From contig NZ_FOIB01000013.1 of assembly GCF_900111765.1 (NCBI RefSeq), positions 186,001 through 250,000 of the forward strand: a stretch of 64,000 nucleotides of DNA, in the 5' to 3' direction. How positions within the stretch are numbered: the first letter of the stretch is position 1; every line of letters starts with the position of its first letter. The notes under the pieces were generated by a model. The model did no database searches, was not told the DNA's origin, and was given only the letters and a program-made list of their open reading frames with translations. This stretch comes from Myxococcus fulvus. Lineage in GTDB: Bacteria > Myxococcota > Myxococcia > Myxococcales > Myxococcaceae. This document shows positions 37,134 to 45,344 of the stretch, in pieces. A program made the position numbers and the translations under genes.

Positions 37134-38684
37134 TCAGTAATTCCATGCCGTGCAGTCGGTCGTCGTGCGCGTGACGAACTCGGCGAGTGTGCGCAGGTTC
37201 CGGACGAAGGTGCTCGTGTCGAGGTAGTCGCCGGGCGTGGCGCCGCTGCGAGGTCCACCCGGGCTGTAGTTCGTGAGCCACTTCTCGTTGTTGACCGCGG
37301 CGTCGACGGCCTGCGCGGTGTCGTAGCGCAGCTGCTGGCACGAGCGCTTCATCACGGTGGTGTCGCTGGCCAGCCGGTTGTACTCGGCGCGGAGGGCGGC
37401 GAGCTGCGAGGGGACCTCCCAGGCGTAGTTCTGGTAGGTGGGCGGCGCGGAGGAGAAGCGGACTGGATAGCCGCCGGCTTTCACGGTGTAGAAGCCGAGG
37501 TTCGACGGGGCCGTGTCATCGAGCTCGATGTAGCGGTGGATGAGCGTGTCGTTGGCGAAGTCGACCGTCTCCAGGTAGGCGAGCGCGGTGGCGACGGCAT
37601 CGCGATTGGCGGGGACGCTCGGGTCGAGCTGGTAGAGGCGGAGCAGGGCCCACATGACGTCCTGGCTCTCCTGGCCGGCGATGGCGGGGGCCTCCCAGCT
37701 GCGCGCCCAGCGGGGCTGCATCTGGCTGTCATACTGCTGTGCCCAGGCGGGCTGGGGCTGGGGCATCTGGGCCCGGCGCAGGAAGTCGCCGAAGGCCGAG
37801 CGCATGGACTGATACGTCGCGGCGCGGGCGGGATAGATCTCCTGGGCCCAGTACAGCATCTCGACGAAGGCGGTCGCGAGGTTGTCGTTCAGCGTCGGGT
37901 CATCCCAGTACTCGGTGGTGTACGCATTCGCGTGGCACTGGGCCAGGCCGCACGAGGTTCCGATGGACGGAGGGTAGCTGGCCGAAAGCGCGGGCCGGGC
38001 GGCGACGGGGGCGGAGAACCCCTGGGGGAAGCCGCCGTGCGTGGGGTACTGCGAAGTCTCCATCCGCGCGCGGGCGTATGCGGATGCGCTGGAGATGTCC
38101 GCGTTCGCGAACCCGAGGAGCTGGTCCACGCGCATCATCGCGATGAGGGCGTTCTGGGTGACCTGGTCGTCGTAGGCCGTGGTGGTGCAGCCGCCGCAGC
38201 CACAGTTCGCCGTGGTGTTGAGGTAGCAGGCCCGCAGCGTCGGCGTCGGCTTGAAGTCGGCGTAGAGGCGCCAGCCTCCCGACTTCACCTGTCCGTGACG
38301 CAGCGCCATCGCCGTGTCCAGCGCGTAGGTCTTGAGCGCGGGCGTGGCGGGGTCGGCGAGCGCCGCCTCGACGAAGGCGATGGCGACGTCGGAGGTCCCG
38401 GGGGACTGAATCATGATCTGCTCTTCGTCGAGCTGGATGTCCCCCCAGCGCTCGCTCAGGTTGCTGGCATTGTGGTGCCACGCGTAGCCGCCATGCCGCG
38501 CGACGTTGTCGTGGAAGTACTTCGCCGCGTTGCGCATGCGCCCGAGCGCCTTCGCGCGCAGCGGCGTCACGGCGGCCTGGGGAGCCTCACCCGTCTGGGC
38601 CTCGCCGTCCGGCGGGCCCTCCGTCGGAGCGCAGGCGAACATCGAGAGGAGTGGCAGGAACAGGAGTCTGGCGTGGTTTCTCAT
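37134..38684 (-). CDS. Pectic-acid-lyase-like (PL10-like) lipoprotein
   Basis: 516 aa. The lipobox is MFAC at residue 18. The middle follows the pectic acid lyase family (PF09492) as I know it: QLDEEQIMIQSPGTSDVAI, MRVDQLLGFANADI, SQYPTHGGFPQGFS, NDNLATAFVEMLYWAQEIY, RAQMPQPQPAWAQQYDSQM and APAIAGQESQDVMWALLRLY. These fit an alpha/alpha-toroid fold. NCGCGGC and other Cys add disulphides. Family enzymes cleave polygalacturonate by beta-elimination; whether this one acts on pectin or on a microbial polysaccharide is open. Confidence 0.68.
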   Translation of the reverse strand: MRNHARLLFLPLLSMFACAPTEGPPDGEAQTGEAPQAAVTPLRAKALGRMRNAAKYFHDNVARHGGYAWHHNASNLSERWGDIQLDEEQIMIQSPGTSDVAIAFVEAALADPATPALKTYALDTAMALRHGQVKSGGWRLYADFKPTPTLRACYLNTTANCGCGGCTTTAYDDQVTQNALIAMMRVDQLLGFANADISSASAYARARMETSQYPTHGGFPQGFSAPVAARPALSASYPPSIGTSCGLAQCHANAYTTEYWDDPTLNDNLATAFVEMLYWAQEIYPARAATYQSMRSAFGDFLRRAQMPQPQPAWAQQYDSQMQPRWARSWEAPAIAGQESQDVMWALLRLYQLDPSVPANRDAVATALAYLETVDFANDTLIHRYIELDDTAPSNLGFYTVKAGGYPVRFSSAPPTYQNYAWEVPSQLAALRAEYNRLASDTTVMKRSCQQLRYDTAQAVDAAVNNEKWLTNYSPGGPRSGATPGDYLDTSTFVRNLRTLAEFVTRTTTDCTAWNY

Positions 38685-39026
38685 GGGGGCTCGTGCTTAC
38701 AGCCTCTGACAAGGGGCAGGGTAGTGGCAGCGTGGGAGCATGAAGCCACGACCGAGGATGGGGACGCCGGAGTGGACACCGGCACCCACGGTCGTCTCGG
38801 ACTCGACTCGCTCGTGAGGCTCTGCTCCGGCAAGGCAATCTCAATCATCTGAGTGGGTCTGGCGTGACGCTCCCCGTAGGGCGTGGTGGATGTTTGCATT
38901 TGGGTTGCAAAGTGGGCGCGCCCGGGCGCCCGCCGTGAGGAATCATTGACAGACTGTTGCGTGGATGGTTTACGGGTATTCGTGACTATTCTTGAATTGT
39001 TCGTACAGAGCGCCAGTGGGGTGTCC
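38685..39026. other. 342-bp divergent intergenic region
   Basis: It separates the lyase-like gene (minus) and the lectin gene (plus). The right half is clearly AT-richer than the genome. TTGACA (38946-38951), a 17-bp spacer and TTTACG (38969-38974) form a weak sigma-70-like promoter toward the lectin gene. No ORF or repeat that I can support. Confidence 0.5.
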
Positions 39027-39878
39027 ATGGGAAGCAATGGAATGACGATGTGCGCGCGAGGCGCCTTGTCTGGAATCGCGCTGCTCGTGAGTGCATGTGG
39101 AGCCGGTGAGGACGCGAGCGCGCGGGATGAGGTGCTCGCGGAGTCCTCGCAGGCGATCTCCTACGGTGGTCACGACTACATCTTCGTGACGTCGTGGCTG
39201 ACGTGGGATTTGGCGCAGGCGCACTGCAGGGCGGCCGGCTACGAGCTCGTGACCATCGACAATTCAGCGGAGGAGACGTTCCTCCAGGCGCACCAGTCCA
39301 CCCTGACGGTGCCCAATTGGTGGATTGGGCTCAATGACCAGGCGCAGGAAGGGCGCTTCGTCTGGTCAGGGGTGCCTTCGACCTCCAGCTACTCGAACTT
39401 CTACCCGGGAGAGCCGAACAACGGTGGGGGCGCGGAAGACTGTGTCGTGGATCGCTACCAGAGTCCGGATGGTACGGTCAGCACCGAGTCCTGGCACGAC
39501 CAGCCCTGCACCAATCGCCACCCCTTTGTCTGTGAGAAGGGGCAGGAGGCCACGACCAGCAACGGGAGCTTCTCGTACTCCGCGACGAACACGAACAGTG
39601 GCCAGCAGAACACGGTGACTCATTCCGTCACGTTGACCGCGGGGACGATCTTCACCGTGGCGACCTGCGGTGTCCTCGGCGCCTCCGCGCAGGGGGATAC
39701 GCTTCTGAGGTTGCTCGACCCGTATGGGGTGGAGGTCGCGGGGAATGATGACTTCGGCGGGGTGTGTGGGAGGGCGTCGAGCATCTCGCTGAGGCTTCTG
39801 TCCTCGGGTTCCTACACCATCGTCGCGGGTTGCTATGGGAGCGGAAGCTGCAGCGGAGTGGTCTCGTTCAGGTACTGA
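39027..39878 (+). CDS. C-type lectin-domain lipoprotein with a PPC-like C-terminus
   Basis: 283 aa. Lipobox LLVSAC at about residue 24. Residues about 45-170 are a C-type lectin-like domain: the WDLAQAHCRAAGYELVTI start, WWIGLNDQ, FYPGEPNNG (EPN, the mannose-type calcium/sugar motif), ESWHDQPC (in place of WND) and FVCEK. The C-terminal 100 residues resemble a bacterial pre-peptidase (PPC) domain: GDTLLRLLDPYG, AGNDDFGG. A surface sugar-binding protein is likely. The start is ATG 39027; ATG 39042 is an alternative. Confidence 0.85.
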   Translation: MGSNGMTMCARGALSGIALLVSACGAGEDASARDEVLAESSQAISYGGHDYIFVTSWLTWDLAQAHCRAAGYELVTIDNSAEETFLQAHQSTLTVPNWWIGLNDQAQEGRFVWSGVPSTSSYSNFYPGEPNNGGGAEDCVVDRYQSPDGTVSTESWHDQPCTNRHPFVCEKGQEATTSNGSFSYSATNTNSGQQNTVTHSVTLTAGTIFTVATCGVLGASAQGDTLLRLLDPYGVEVAGNDDFGGVCGRASSISLRLLSSGSYTIVAGCYGSGSCSGVVSFRY

Positions 39879-39897
39879 GTCTGGGATGTGAGCAGGG

Positions 39898-39933
39898 GCC
39901 GGGAGGCGCTCTTCGGTGTTGGCGCCTCCTGGC
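39898..39933 (+). terminator. Long hairpin after the lectin gene
   Basis: GCCGGGAGGCGC (39898-39909) pairs with GCGCCTCCTGGC (39922-39933), 12 bp including one G-T pair, loop 12 nt, 20 nt after the stop. The rest of the 212-bp gap to 40090 has lower GC and no supported gene. Confidence 0.6.
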
Positions 39934-40090
39934 GGATGCTAGGGTCCTGACAAAAAATCGCCTCGCCAGTGGCCATACCCATCGGGGGATTCGCTCACCC
40001 TGCTGGAGGTGTCAGGCCCTCTTCGCGCATTGGGAAGGAACTCTTCGCCCCCCTTTGCAACTGGGCGATGCGCTGTCGCAATATGCAGCC

Positions 40091-41023
40091 ATGTCGTTCC
40101 CTGAATTCCAGCGCTACTTGGCTAGCGAGTACATCTCACGCAAAACAGGGTCTCCGCTCAGGCCCGAAGCAGCAAGTGACTACGCCTCGCGGCTGCGCCG
40201 ACTTGAAGCGGTGACGGGGTGGCAAGTGGAGGAGGCGAGCCCCGACATCTTGCGTGCGTTCGTGGACCGCATCCGAGAGGACCAGGGACTGGCTGACAAA
40301 CTGGGCCCAGGAGGAGACTCAGACGTCCAGGTAGCTCTCAGGCGTTATGCTGACTACTTGTCACGCCCTCGCACCCATGCTGCTGCTCCAACGGCTGATG
40401 CCTCCGATGCGCCAGCGATGACGGAGCCTCAATCCGTGAGGAGGCAGTCTCGTGCGCCGCGCTCCTTCGATCCCACTCAGACTGTTTCTGCCTTCGTTCC
40501 GAGTGAAGAGTACGAGGATCCAGAGAAGACGTTGACCCGCCGCGAGAAAGCCACCAAGGAGCACCGCGCCCTTCTCATCGCTCTCCACCGACACTTGGTG
40601 GATGCGGGGTGGACCGAGATTCAGGAGATCACTACATCCGTGGACTTGTGGGCAACGAACCCGGCCGATGGGCGCCGCGTCATCTTCGAAGCGAAGACTC
40701 TTGATGCCAGTACCGAGGTAAAACAGACCCGGTACGCGCTCTCGCAGCTCCTGGAGTATCGCTACTTCGACGGAAGCAGCGAGGATCGACTCTGCTTGGT
40801 GACGAACGCCCCGATCGGTGATGCGCGCGAGCAGTTCCTGAGGACGCAGGGGGTGGCCGTGCTCGTGCTCGATGGCGAAGGCGGCCATGCGGTGGGGGCG
40901 CTCGCGCACGAGTGGTTCGGAGCCTTGATTGGCATCGGAGCTTCTGCGGCGCCGAACCGCACGGATGGCGCGGAGGACTCAATGGACGCCCTCTATTCTC
41001 GAACGGTTCGTGGCGTCAGGTGA
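40091..41023 (+). CDS. Orphan PD-(D/E)XK nuclease with an integrase-like N-terminal domain
   Basis: 310 aa. Residues about 5-95 look like a SAM-like/core-binding helical domain (SPLRPEAASDYASRLRRLE, LRAFVDRIRED, YADYLSRP). After a Pro/Ser linker, residues about 150-285 form a restriction-endonuclease-like domain: Asp in SVDLWATNPADG and Glu-Ala-Lys in VIFEAKTL, followed by a conserved QLLEYRYF. This fits Mrr-like or other nucleic-acid-cutting enzymes. Codon use is less GC-rich than the neighbours, suggesting transfer. No methylase, helicase or partner gene is next to it. A DNA-defence role is inferred, not shown. Confidence 0.65.
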   Translation: MSFPEFQRYLASEYISRKTGSPLRPEAASDYASRLRRLEAVTGWQVEEASPDILRAFVDRIREDQGLADKLGPGGDSDVQVALRRYADYLSRPRTHAAAPTADASDAPAMTEPQSVRRQSRAPRSFDPTQTVSAFVPSEEYEDPEKTLTRREKATKEHRALLIALHRHLVDAGWTEIQEITTSVDLWATNPADGRRVIFEAKTLDASTEVKQTRYALSQLLEYRYFDGSSEDRLCLVTNAPIGDAREQFLRTQGVAVLVLDGEGGHAVGALAHEWFGALIGIGASAAPNRTDGAEDSMDALYSRTVRGVR

Positions 41024-41303
41024 CCTGCGAACCTGGTGGAGTGGTCTTCAGCTCCGACGGACATGGCCACCGGCGAGGCGGTTTGTCAGGACCTCCGAGC
41101 TGGGTTCACTCATCTGTGTCCTTCGCGCGGCCTCACTCTGCCGCGCCACTCTCTCCGTCTATTTCACGGTGGTGCATCGAATCGATGAACCTGGGCACCA
41201 TCAATCAACGCGTCCTGAACCACGCTTCCTGAGCGACTGAGTCCAGGGGCCGGCCTGTCCCGCCGGTCCCTTCGGCCCACTCAGTGACGACACCTCGGAA
41301 ACA
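41024..41303. other. Gene-free 280-bp stretch downstream of the nuclease gene
   Basis: I see no supported gene. Frames here are short, and one begins inside the nuclease gene out of frame. It contains the bidirectional terminator at 41236-41285. Confidence 0.5.
41236..41285. terminator. Bidirectional terminator between convergent units
   Basis: ACTGAGT (41236-41242) pairs with ACTCAGT (41279-41285), and inner GGGGCCGG (41246-41253) with CCGGTCCC (41263-41270). It lies between the nuclease (plus) and the Cys-rich lipoprotein (minus). Confidence 0.5.
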
Positions 41304-41693
41304 CTAACACTGCCACATGTTCCTCGGGGAGCCTGGCTCGCAGGTGCACGAGACAGGCCTGGAGCTGTTGTCGCAGCACGGCCTCTGCAACCCAATCTGG
41401 CCGCAGGGCTTGCCCTGAACGCTCGAACACAGAATCGTCGGAGTGGAGCAGGTCGGGGTCGGCGGACAGGCCTTGAATACCCCGTCACACGTCACTCCGA
41501 CATTGTTCGTCGCGGAGCAAGTGGTCGTCGTGGCCGGACAACTGACCGTACCCGTGGAACACGTGGCCGAGCACGCCGTGAGCTCCTCGGAAGACACCGC
41601 GAGCTCCTCAGCCGCGACATCACCTGTCGCGCCACCACAGCCGACCCACGACAGACCGACAAACACAACCAACATCGTCAGGACACGATGCAT
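41304..41693 (-). CDS. Cys-rich lipoprotein
   Basis: 129 aa. Signal peptide with lipobox LSWVGC (residue 19). The mature part has about 16 Cys in short spacings (ACSATCSTGTVSC, TCSATNNVGVTC, PCCDN, CTCEP), so it should be a disulphide-stabilised surface or periplasmic protein. AVSSEEL before the Cys-rich part is a motif often seen in myxobacterial exported proteins. No family name recognised. Confidence 0.75.
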   Translation of the reverse strand: MHRVLTMLVVFVGLSWVGCGGATGDVAAEELAVSSEELTACSATCSTGTVSCPATTTTCSATNNVGVTCDGVFKACPPTPTCSTPTILCSSVQGKPCGQIGLQRPCCDNSSRPVSCTCEPGSPRNMWQC

Positions 41694-41960
41694 CCGTGAA
41701 CCTCCAGACCGGAGTTGAGCACGCCTCGTTGGCCCGAGCTGTGGTTCGTGGAGAATCGCCGTGTGAGGGGCCCCCCATCATTCCCCAGCAAGGGAGGGGA
41801 TCACCAGCACTCCCTCGGCTCGCCGGGATTCCAGCGGCAATCGATTGCTAAAGACACACGCTCATCAGCCGTGCCTTGTTGCGTTATCGAGACAGGGAGC
41901 ACGGGGCGTCCGGACCGACCCGGGGTCCTTTCCCGTGGGAAAGGGGATAGAATTCCTCCC

Positions 41961-42623
41961 ATGGACAGGGTCGCCCTCTTCTTCTGGCTGTGGGTGCTGT
42001 TCCTCGCGGTCAACGTGATGTGGGCGCTGGCCCAGGCGGTGGTGGCGAGTGCCTTGGGGGCACGGCCGCTTGCGGTTCGCATCGGCTATGGGCCCCAGTT
42101 GGTGGCGTGGCGCATGGCGGGCATCGGCTGGAGTCTGCATCCCATCACCCTGGGCAGCTCCGCGTCGTTCGTGCCAGAGGCCGAGGAGGGCTCGACGGAG
42201 CCGCTCAAGAGCCGGCTGCTCAAGCTGCCACCCCCGCTGCATGCACTGGCCCTGGCGGTGCCCTGGTACGTGCAGATTGGCGTCGCCATGGCGTGCCTGG
42301 GGCCCGCGGAGGGCTTCCATCAATTCACCGAGGGCTTCCCCGCCGTGTTCAATCTCTCCGCGCTGCCGGGCCGCGTGGAGCGCTTCGTCGGCTTGCTCCG
42401 TGAAGGAGAGCTGGTGCGGGCCTGGGGCATCATGAGCGCGCGGATGGCGTCCCTGAACCTGCTCCCCATTCCCTCCCTGGCGGGCGGCTACCTGATGCTC
42501 CTGCCCTGGCGTGACAAATCGCCGACGCCGACATGGGTCCGGCCCATCGCCGCCGTCCTGCTCGCCATCTCGCTCGTCTGGGCCGTGTGGGTCGCGTCCC
42601 TCTTCGTCAGGGCCATTCTCTAG
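41961..42623 (+). CDS. Catalytically inactive site-2-protease-like membrane protein
   Basis: 220 aa with about four membrane helices. The topology follows RseP/M50 proteases: the first helix is followed by RIGYGPQ (as in RseP GFGP), and the later helix has NLLPIPSLAGG (Asn166 onward). The zinc motif HExxH is replaced by Leu-Ala-Gln-Ala-Val at residues about 23-27, and the LDG Asp is Ala. Both catalytic elements are lost, so a non-proteolytic membrane role (sensor or binding) is inferred. ATG 41961 follows CCTCCC; no strong ribosome site. Confidence 0.7.
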   Translation: MDRVALFFWLWVLFLAVNVMWALAQAVVASALGARPLAVRIGYGPQLVAWRMAGIGWSLHPITLGSSASFVPEAEEGSTEPLKSRLLKLPPPLHALALAVPWYVQIGVAMACLGPAEGFHQFTEGFPAVFNLSALPGRVERFVGLLREGELVRAWGIMSARMASLNLLPIPSLAGGYLMLLPWRDKSPTPTWVRPIAAVLLAISLVWAVWVASLFVRAIL

Positions 42624-42733
42624 ACGCGAGGCTGTTCGCCGCGAATCTCGCGCAGCCGTTCAGGACTTCCTCAAGCAGGGCGTCAGGCGCGACGCACGGG
42701 TGAACCTCTCACCCTGCGTCCCCGGAGTCCCCC

Positions 42734-43645
42734 ATGGCCTTTGACATCCTCTTCGACATGGAGACGAGCGACCCCGACGATGCGCTCACCCTCTGCTTGT
42801 TGGCCACGCACCCCGCCGTCACGCTGCGGGCGGTGACCGTGACGCCGGGCACGCTCGCCCAGGTGGGAATGGTGAGACACCTGCTCGCGCGGGCTGGCCG
42901 GAGTGACGTGCCCGTGGGCGCGCGCAATCCGGAATCACAGAAGGAGAGCCTCTCCGCCTTCCACACGAAGTGGCTGGGACCCCTGCCTCCCGCCGCCCCG
43001 GATGCCCTGGCGCACGAGGTGCTGGCTCGCGCGCTCAGGCGGTTCCCCGAGGCGACGCTGCTGACGGGCGCGCCGCTCCAGAACCTGCGGCTGCTCCTGG
43101 AGCATCACCCGGATGTCCACCTGCACCGGTGGGTGGCGCAGGGCGGCTTCGCGGGCGACAACGTGGTCCCTCCGGAGCACCGGCTGCCCAAGTTCGCGGG
43201 CCTGCGCACCTGCCCGACCTTCAACTTCAACGGAGACCCCAAGGGCGCGCTTCTGGCCTTGTCCTCGGACCGGGTGGGTCGCCGCGAGCTGGTGTCCAAG
43301 AACGTCACCCATGGACTGGCCTACGACGGCGCCTTCCACGAGCGCATGAGGCCCCTCGCCTCCGCGACGCCCGGGCTGGCGCTCATCTTCGAGGCCATGG
43401 AGCGCTACCTGGCGCAGCGGCCCGAAGGCAAGCTCCTGCACGACCCCCTCGCCGCGTGCGCGGCCATCGACCCGGGAATCGTCACCTGGGCACAGGTGGA
43501 CGTGGTGCGCGAGCGCGGGGAGTGGGGCTCCGAGCCGGCACAAGGCACCCGGACGTTCATCTCGGTGGCCATGGACCCCGAGCGCTTCTTCCGGACCTTC
43601 GTGGGACTCGGTCCCCTTCACGACCCGCCGCCCGCTCCCCGCTGA
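42734..43645 (+). CDS. Inosine/uridine-preferring nucleoside hydrolase family protein
   Basis: 303 aa. Active-site calcium motif: DMETSDPDDALTL at residues 8-20, a variant of DTDPGxDDA. Then LTGAPLQNLRLLLE (as TGPLTNLA), FNFNGDPKGA and KLLHDPLAACAAIDP (as HDPLA). The enzyme would split N-glycosidic bonds of nucleosides. The insertion after the first Asp is unusual; the remaining ligands look intact. It converges with the gene at 43652, 6 bp apart. Confidence 0.85.
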   Translation: MAFDILFDMETSDPDDALTLCLLATHPAVTLRAVTVTPGTLAQVGMVRHLLARAGRSDVPVGARNPESQKESLSAFHTKWLGPLPPAAPDALAHEVLARALRRFPEATLLTGAPLQNLRLLLEHHPDVHLHRWVAQGGFAGDNVVPPEHRLPKFAGLRTCPTFNFNGDPKGALLALSSDRVGRRELVSKNVTHGLAYDGAFHERMRPLASATPGLALIFEAMERYLAQRPEGKLLHDPLAACAAIDPGIVTWAQVDVVRERGEWGSEPAQGTRTFISVAMDPERFFRTFVGLGPLHDPPPAPR

Positions 43646-43651
43646 CACCGC

Positions 43652-45085
43652 TCAGGAGATGGCGCGGATCTTCCGCGCCGAATGCGCGAGGAGCGTCCAG
43701 CCATCTCCCTCGACCTCGCCCAAGCGCCCGCCTTCGTCGCGCACGACGAGGTTGCTTCCCGTCACCTCGATGCCATGGACCCCATGGTGGGCAAGGCGGC
43801 GGACCAGCTGGTCCACGGCGGAGCCCAAGGCGGGCCGCGTGTACTGCTCGGCGACCTGGAGCGCTCCGAAGATGGGGGTGCTCGACTCCGCGTCGTACCC
43901 GAGTCCGCCCATGCAGATGGACAGGTTGATGGTGAGCAGGCCGCGCTCGCCCTTCACCCCCGCCCGGTCCTGCCGCTGGCCGTCAGGCTGGCGCTCCGGC
44001 TCGAGCCCATTGGCGTACAGCCAATCTCCGACGAGCGCGCCCCGGACGCTGTCGCCCTCCATGAAGAGGTTGCCCCTCCCGTCACCATGGGAGCTGACGC
44101 GAAGCTTGCCGCGATGGAGCGGGTCGGTCACCCATTGCACCATACTGCCTCCGAGTCCGGAGGGGAGTTGCCGGGCAATGTCTTGCATCGAGATGATGGT
44201 GGCGAAGTAGCTCGAGGCCGGCGCGTCGTCGTCGTCCGGGTCGTAGTCCTCGAGCCGACCCTCCAGGCGGGTGAGCTCGTTGCGGTACTCGCGCAACTGG
44301 TCCAGCGCCGGGTCGAGCCGGGAACGGATGACCCCGAACTCCGCCGCCCTCGCTTGGGGGTTCCTCCAGCAGGACTGGAGCAGGCGCTGGGCGTCCGCGA
44401 TGGCCAGGGTGAAGACCGAGAACTGCTTCTTCACCTCGGGCTGCTGGGGAAGCGCCTCGAGTCTGCCCACCTCGTTCGCGAATTCATCCTGCAAGTACGC
44501 GGTCAGCCTCCGGGCGGGCGCGTTGCCGAGCCCCACAATCTCTCCCTGGCGCGCCTGGCAGAACTCGACCATCCGCTGGAGGGCGGAGATCTGCGCGCGG
44601 AGCGAGGCGCGGAAGTCCCGCGCGATGCGCCAGGACACGCGGATCCGCCCGTCGCCGGGGCGCCAGCCGGGCCGGTTCGCGTTCTTGCGCTCCTGGTAGT
44701 GCACCTCCGGGAGGATGTTCAGGCAGAAGTCGTACCACCCATGGTGGTCGGTCAGGTGCAGGTCCCAGAACCGCGTGTACGCCGGGGGGCGCAGCAGCGG
44801 CTCGGGGAGGGGCCGCGGGGGCGGTGGTCGCGGGAAGAGCCGCTGGAGGCTCTGCCCGGAGAGGTCGAAGATGGGGATGGGCTCGGGGGCCTGCCCGTCA
44901 TCGTCCACCAGGGGAGGGAGGTCGTCGGGCTCGCCCACGTCGTACTCCCGGACGACGGCATGCCCGGGAATGATGCACGTCCCCCTGTCACACCAGATGC
45001 ATGGCATGCACACGTCTCCGATGCTGCGAGGTGGGCCGCACCGTGCAAGACACGAGCCCGGGCTCCATTCCCCACAGGTGAGCAC
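43652..45085 (-). CDS. Unknown protein with Cys-rich N-terminus and a possible clan-CD protease domain
   Basis: 477 aa from GTG 45085 (AAGGG 6 nt upstream); an ATG at 45007 is the other choice. Residues 1-45 contain seven Cys ([29 protein letters not shown]). A Pro-rich segment ([11 protein letters not shown]) follows, then a helical coiled region (about 170-290). The C-terminal third has RVSSHGDG (His333) then [11 protein letters not shown] (Cys391), with His before Cys on the ends of two beta-strands, as in caspase-like and C80 peptidases. No signal peptide. Divergent from a glycoside-hydrolase-like gene. Unrecognised overall. Confidence 0.65.
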   Translation of the reverse strand: MLTCGEWSPGSCLARCGPPRSIGDVCMPCIWCDRGTCIIPGHAVVREYDVGEPDDLPPLVDDDGQAPEPIPIFDLSGQSLQRLFPRPPPPRPLPEPLLRPPAYTRFWDLHLTDHHGWYDFCLNILPEVHYQERKNANRPGWRPGDGRIRVSWRIARDFRASLRAQISALQRMVEFCQARQGEIVGLGNAPARRLTAYLQDEFANEVGRLEALPQQPEVKKQFSVFTLAIADAQRLLQSCWRNPQARAAEFGVIRSRLDPALDQLREYRNELTRLEGRLEDYDPDDDDAPASSYFATIISMQDIARQLPSGLGGSMVQWVTDPLHRGKLRVSSHGDGRGNLFMEGDSVRGALVGDWLYANGLEPERQPDGQRQDRAGVKGERGLLTINLSICMGGLGYDAESSTPIFGALQVAEQYTRPALGSAVDQLVRRLAHHGVHGIEVTGSNLVVRDEGGRLGEVEGDGWTLLAHSARKIRAIS

Positions 45086-45344
45086 GGCCCTTCTGCGTGT
45101 CCCGGGGAGGTCGAGCGGCACGCCGCGTCCGGGGCGCACGCGGTGGCGTCCAACTAGAACGCCTCCTGCGACCTGTCTGGCATCAGCCTCGACGTGGCCT
45201 CGCCCAATCCCTTGCTTCCCGCCGTGGGGCCGGACCTGTCGGACCGCTTGGGTCGGGATTGGGGCTGCATGTATATCCATGGGGGCGGGCCGGTGGGGAG
45301 GGAGCGGTTTCCTCCCGGGCCTCGTCATTCCTGGAGCGTGGGAC

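Noticed and set aside
40091-40400. Nuclease N-terminal domain as a site-specific recombinase
   Set aside because: The helical core-binding-like part is present, but no catalytic Arg-His-Arg-Tyr domain follows; the C-terminus is a nuclease-like fold.
40929-41240. 103-codon frame at the end of the nuclease gene
   Set aside because: Out of frame with the nuclease, overlaps its 3' end and has no family similarity I recognise; not called as a gene or transposase remnant.
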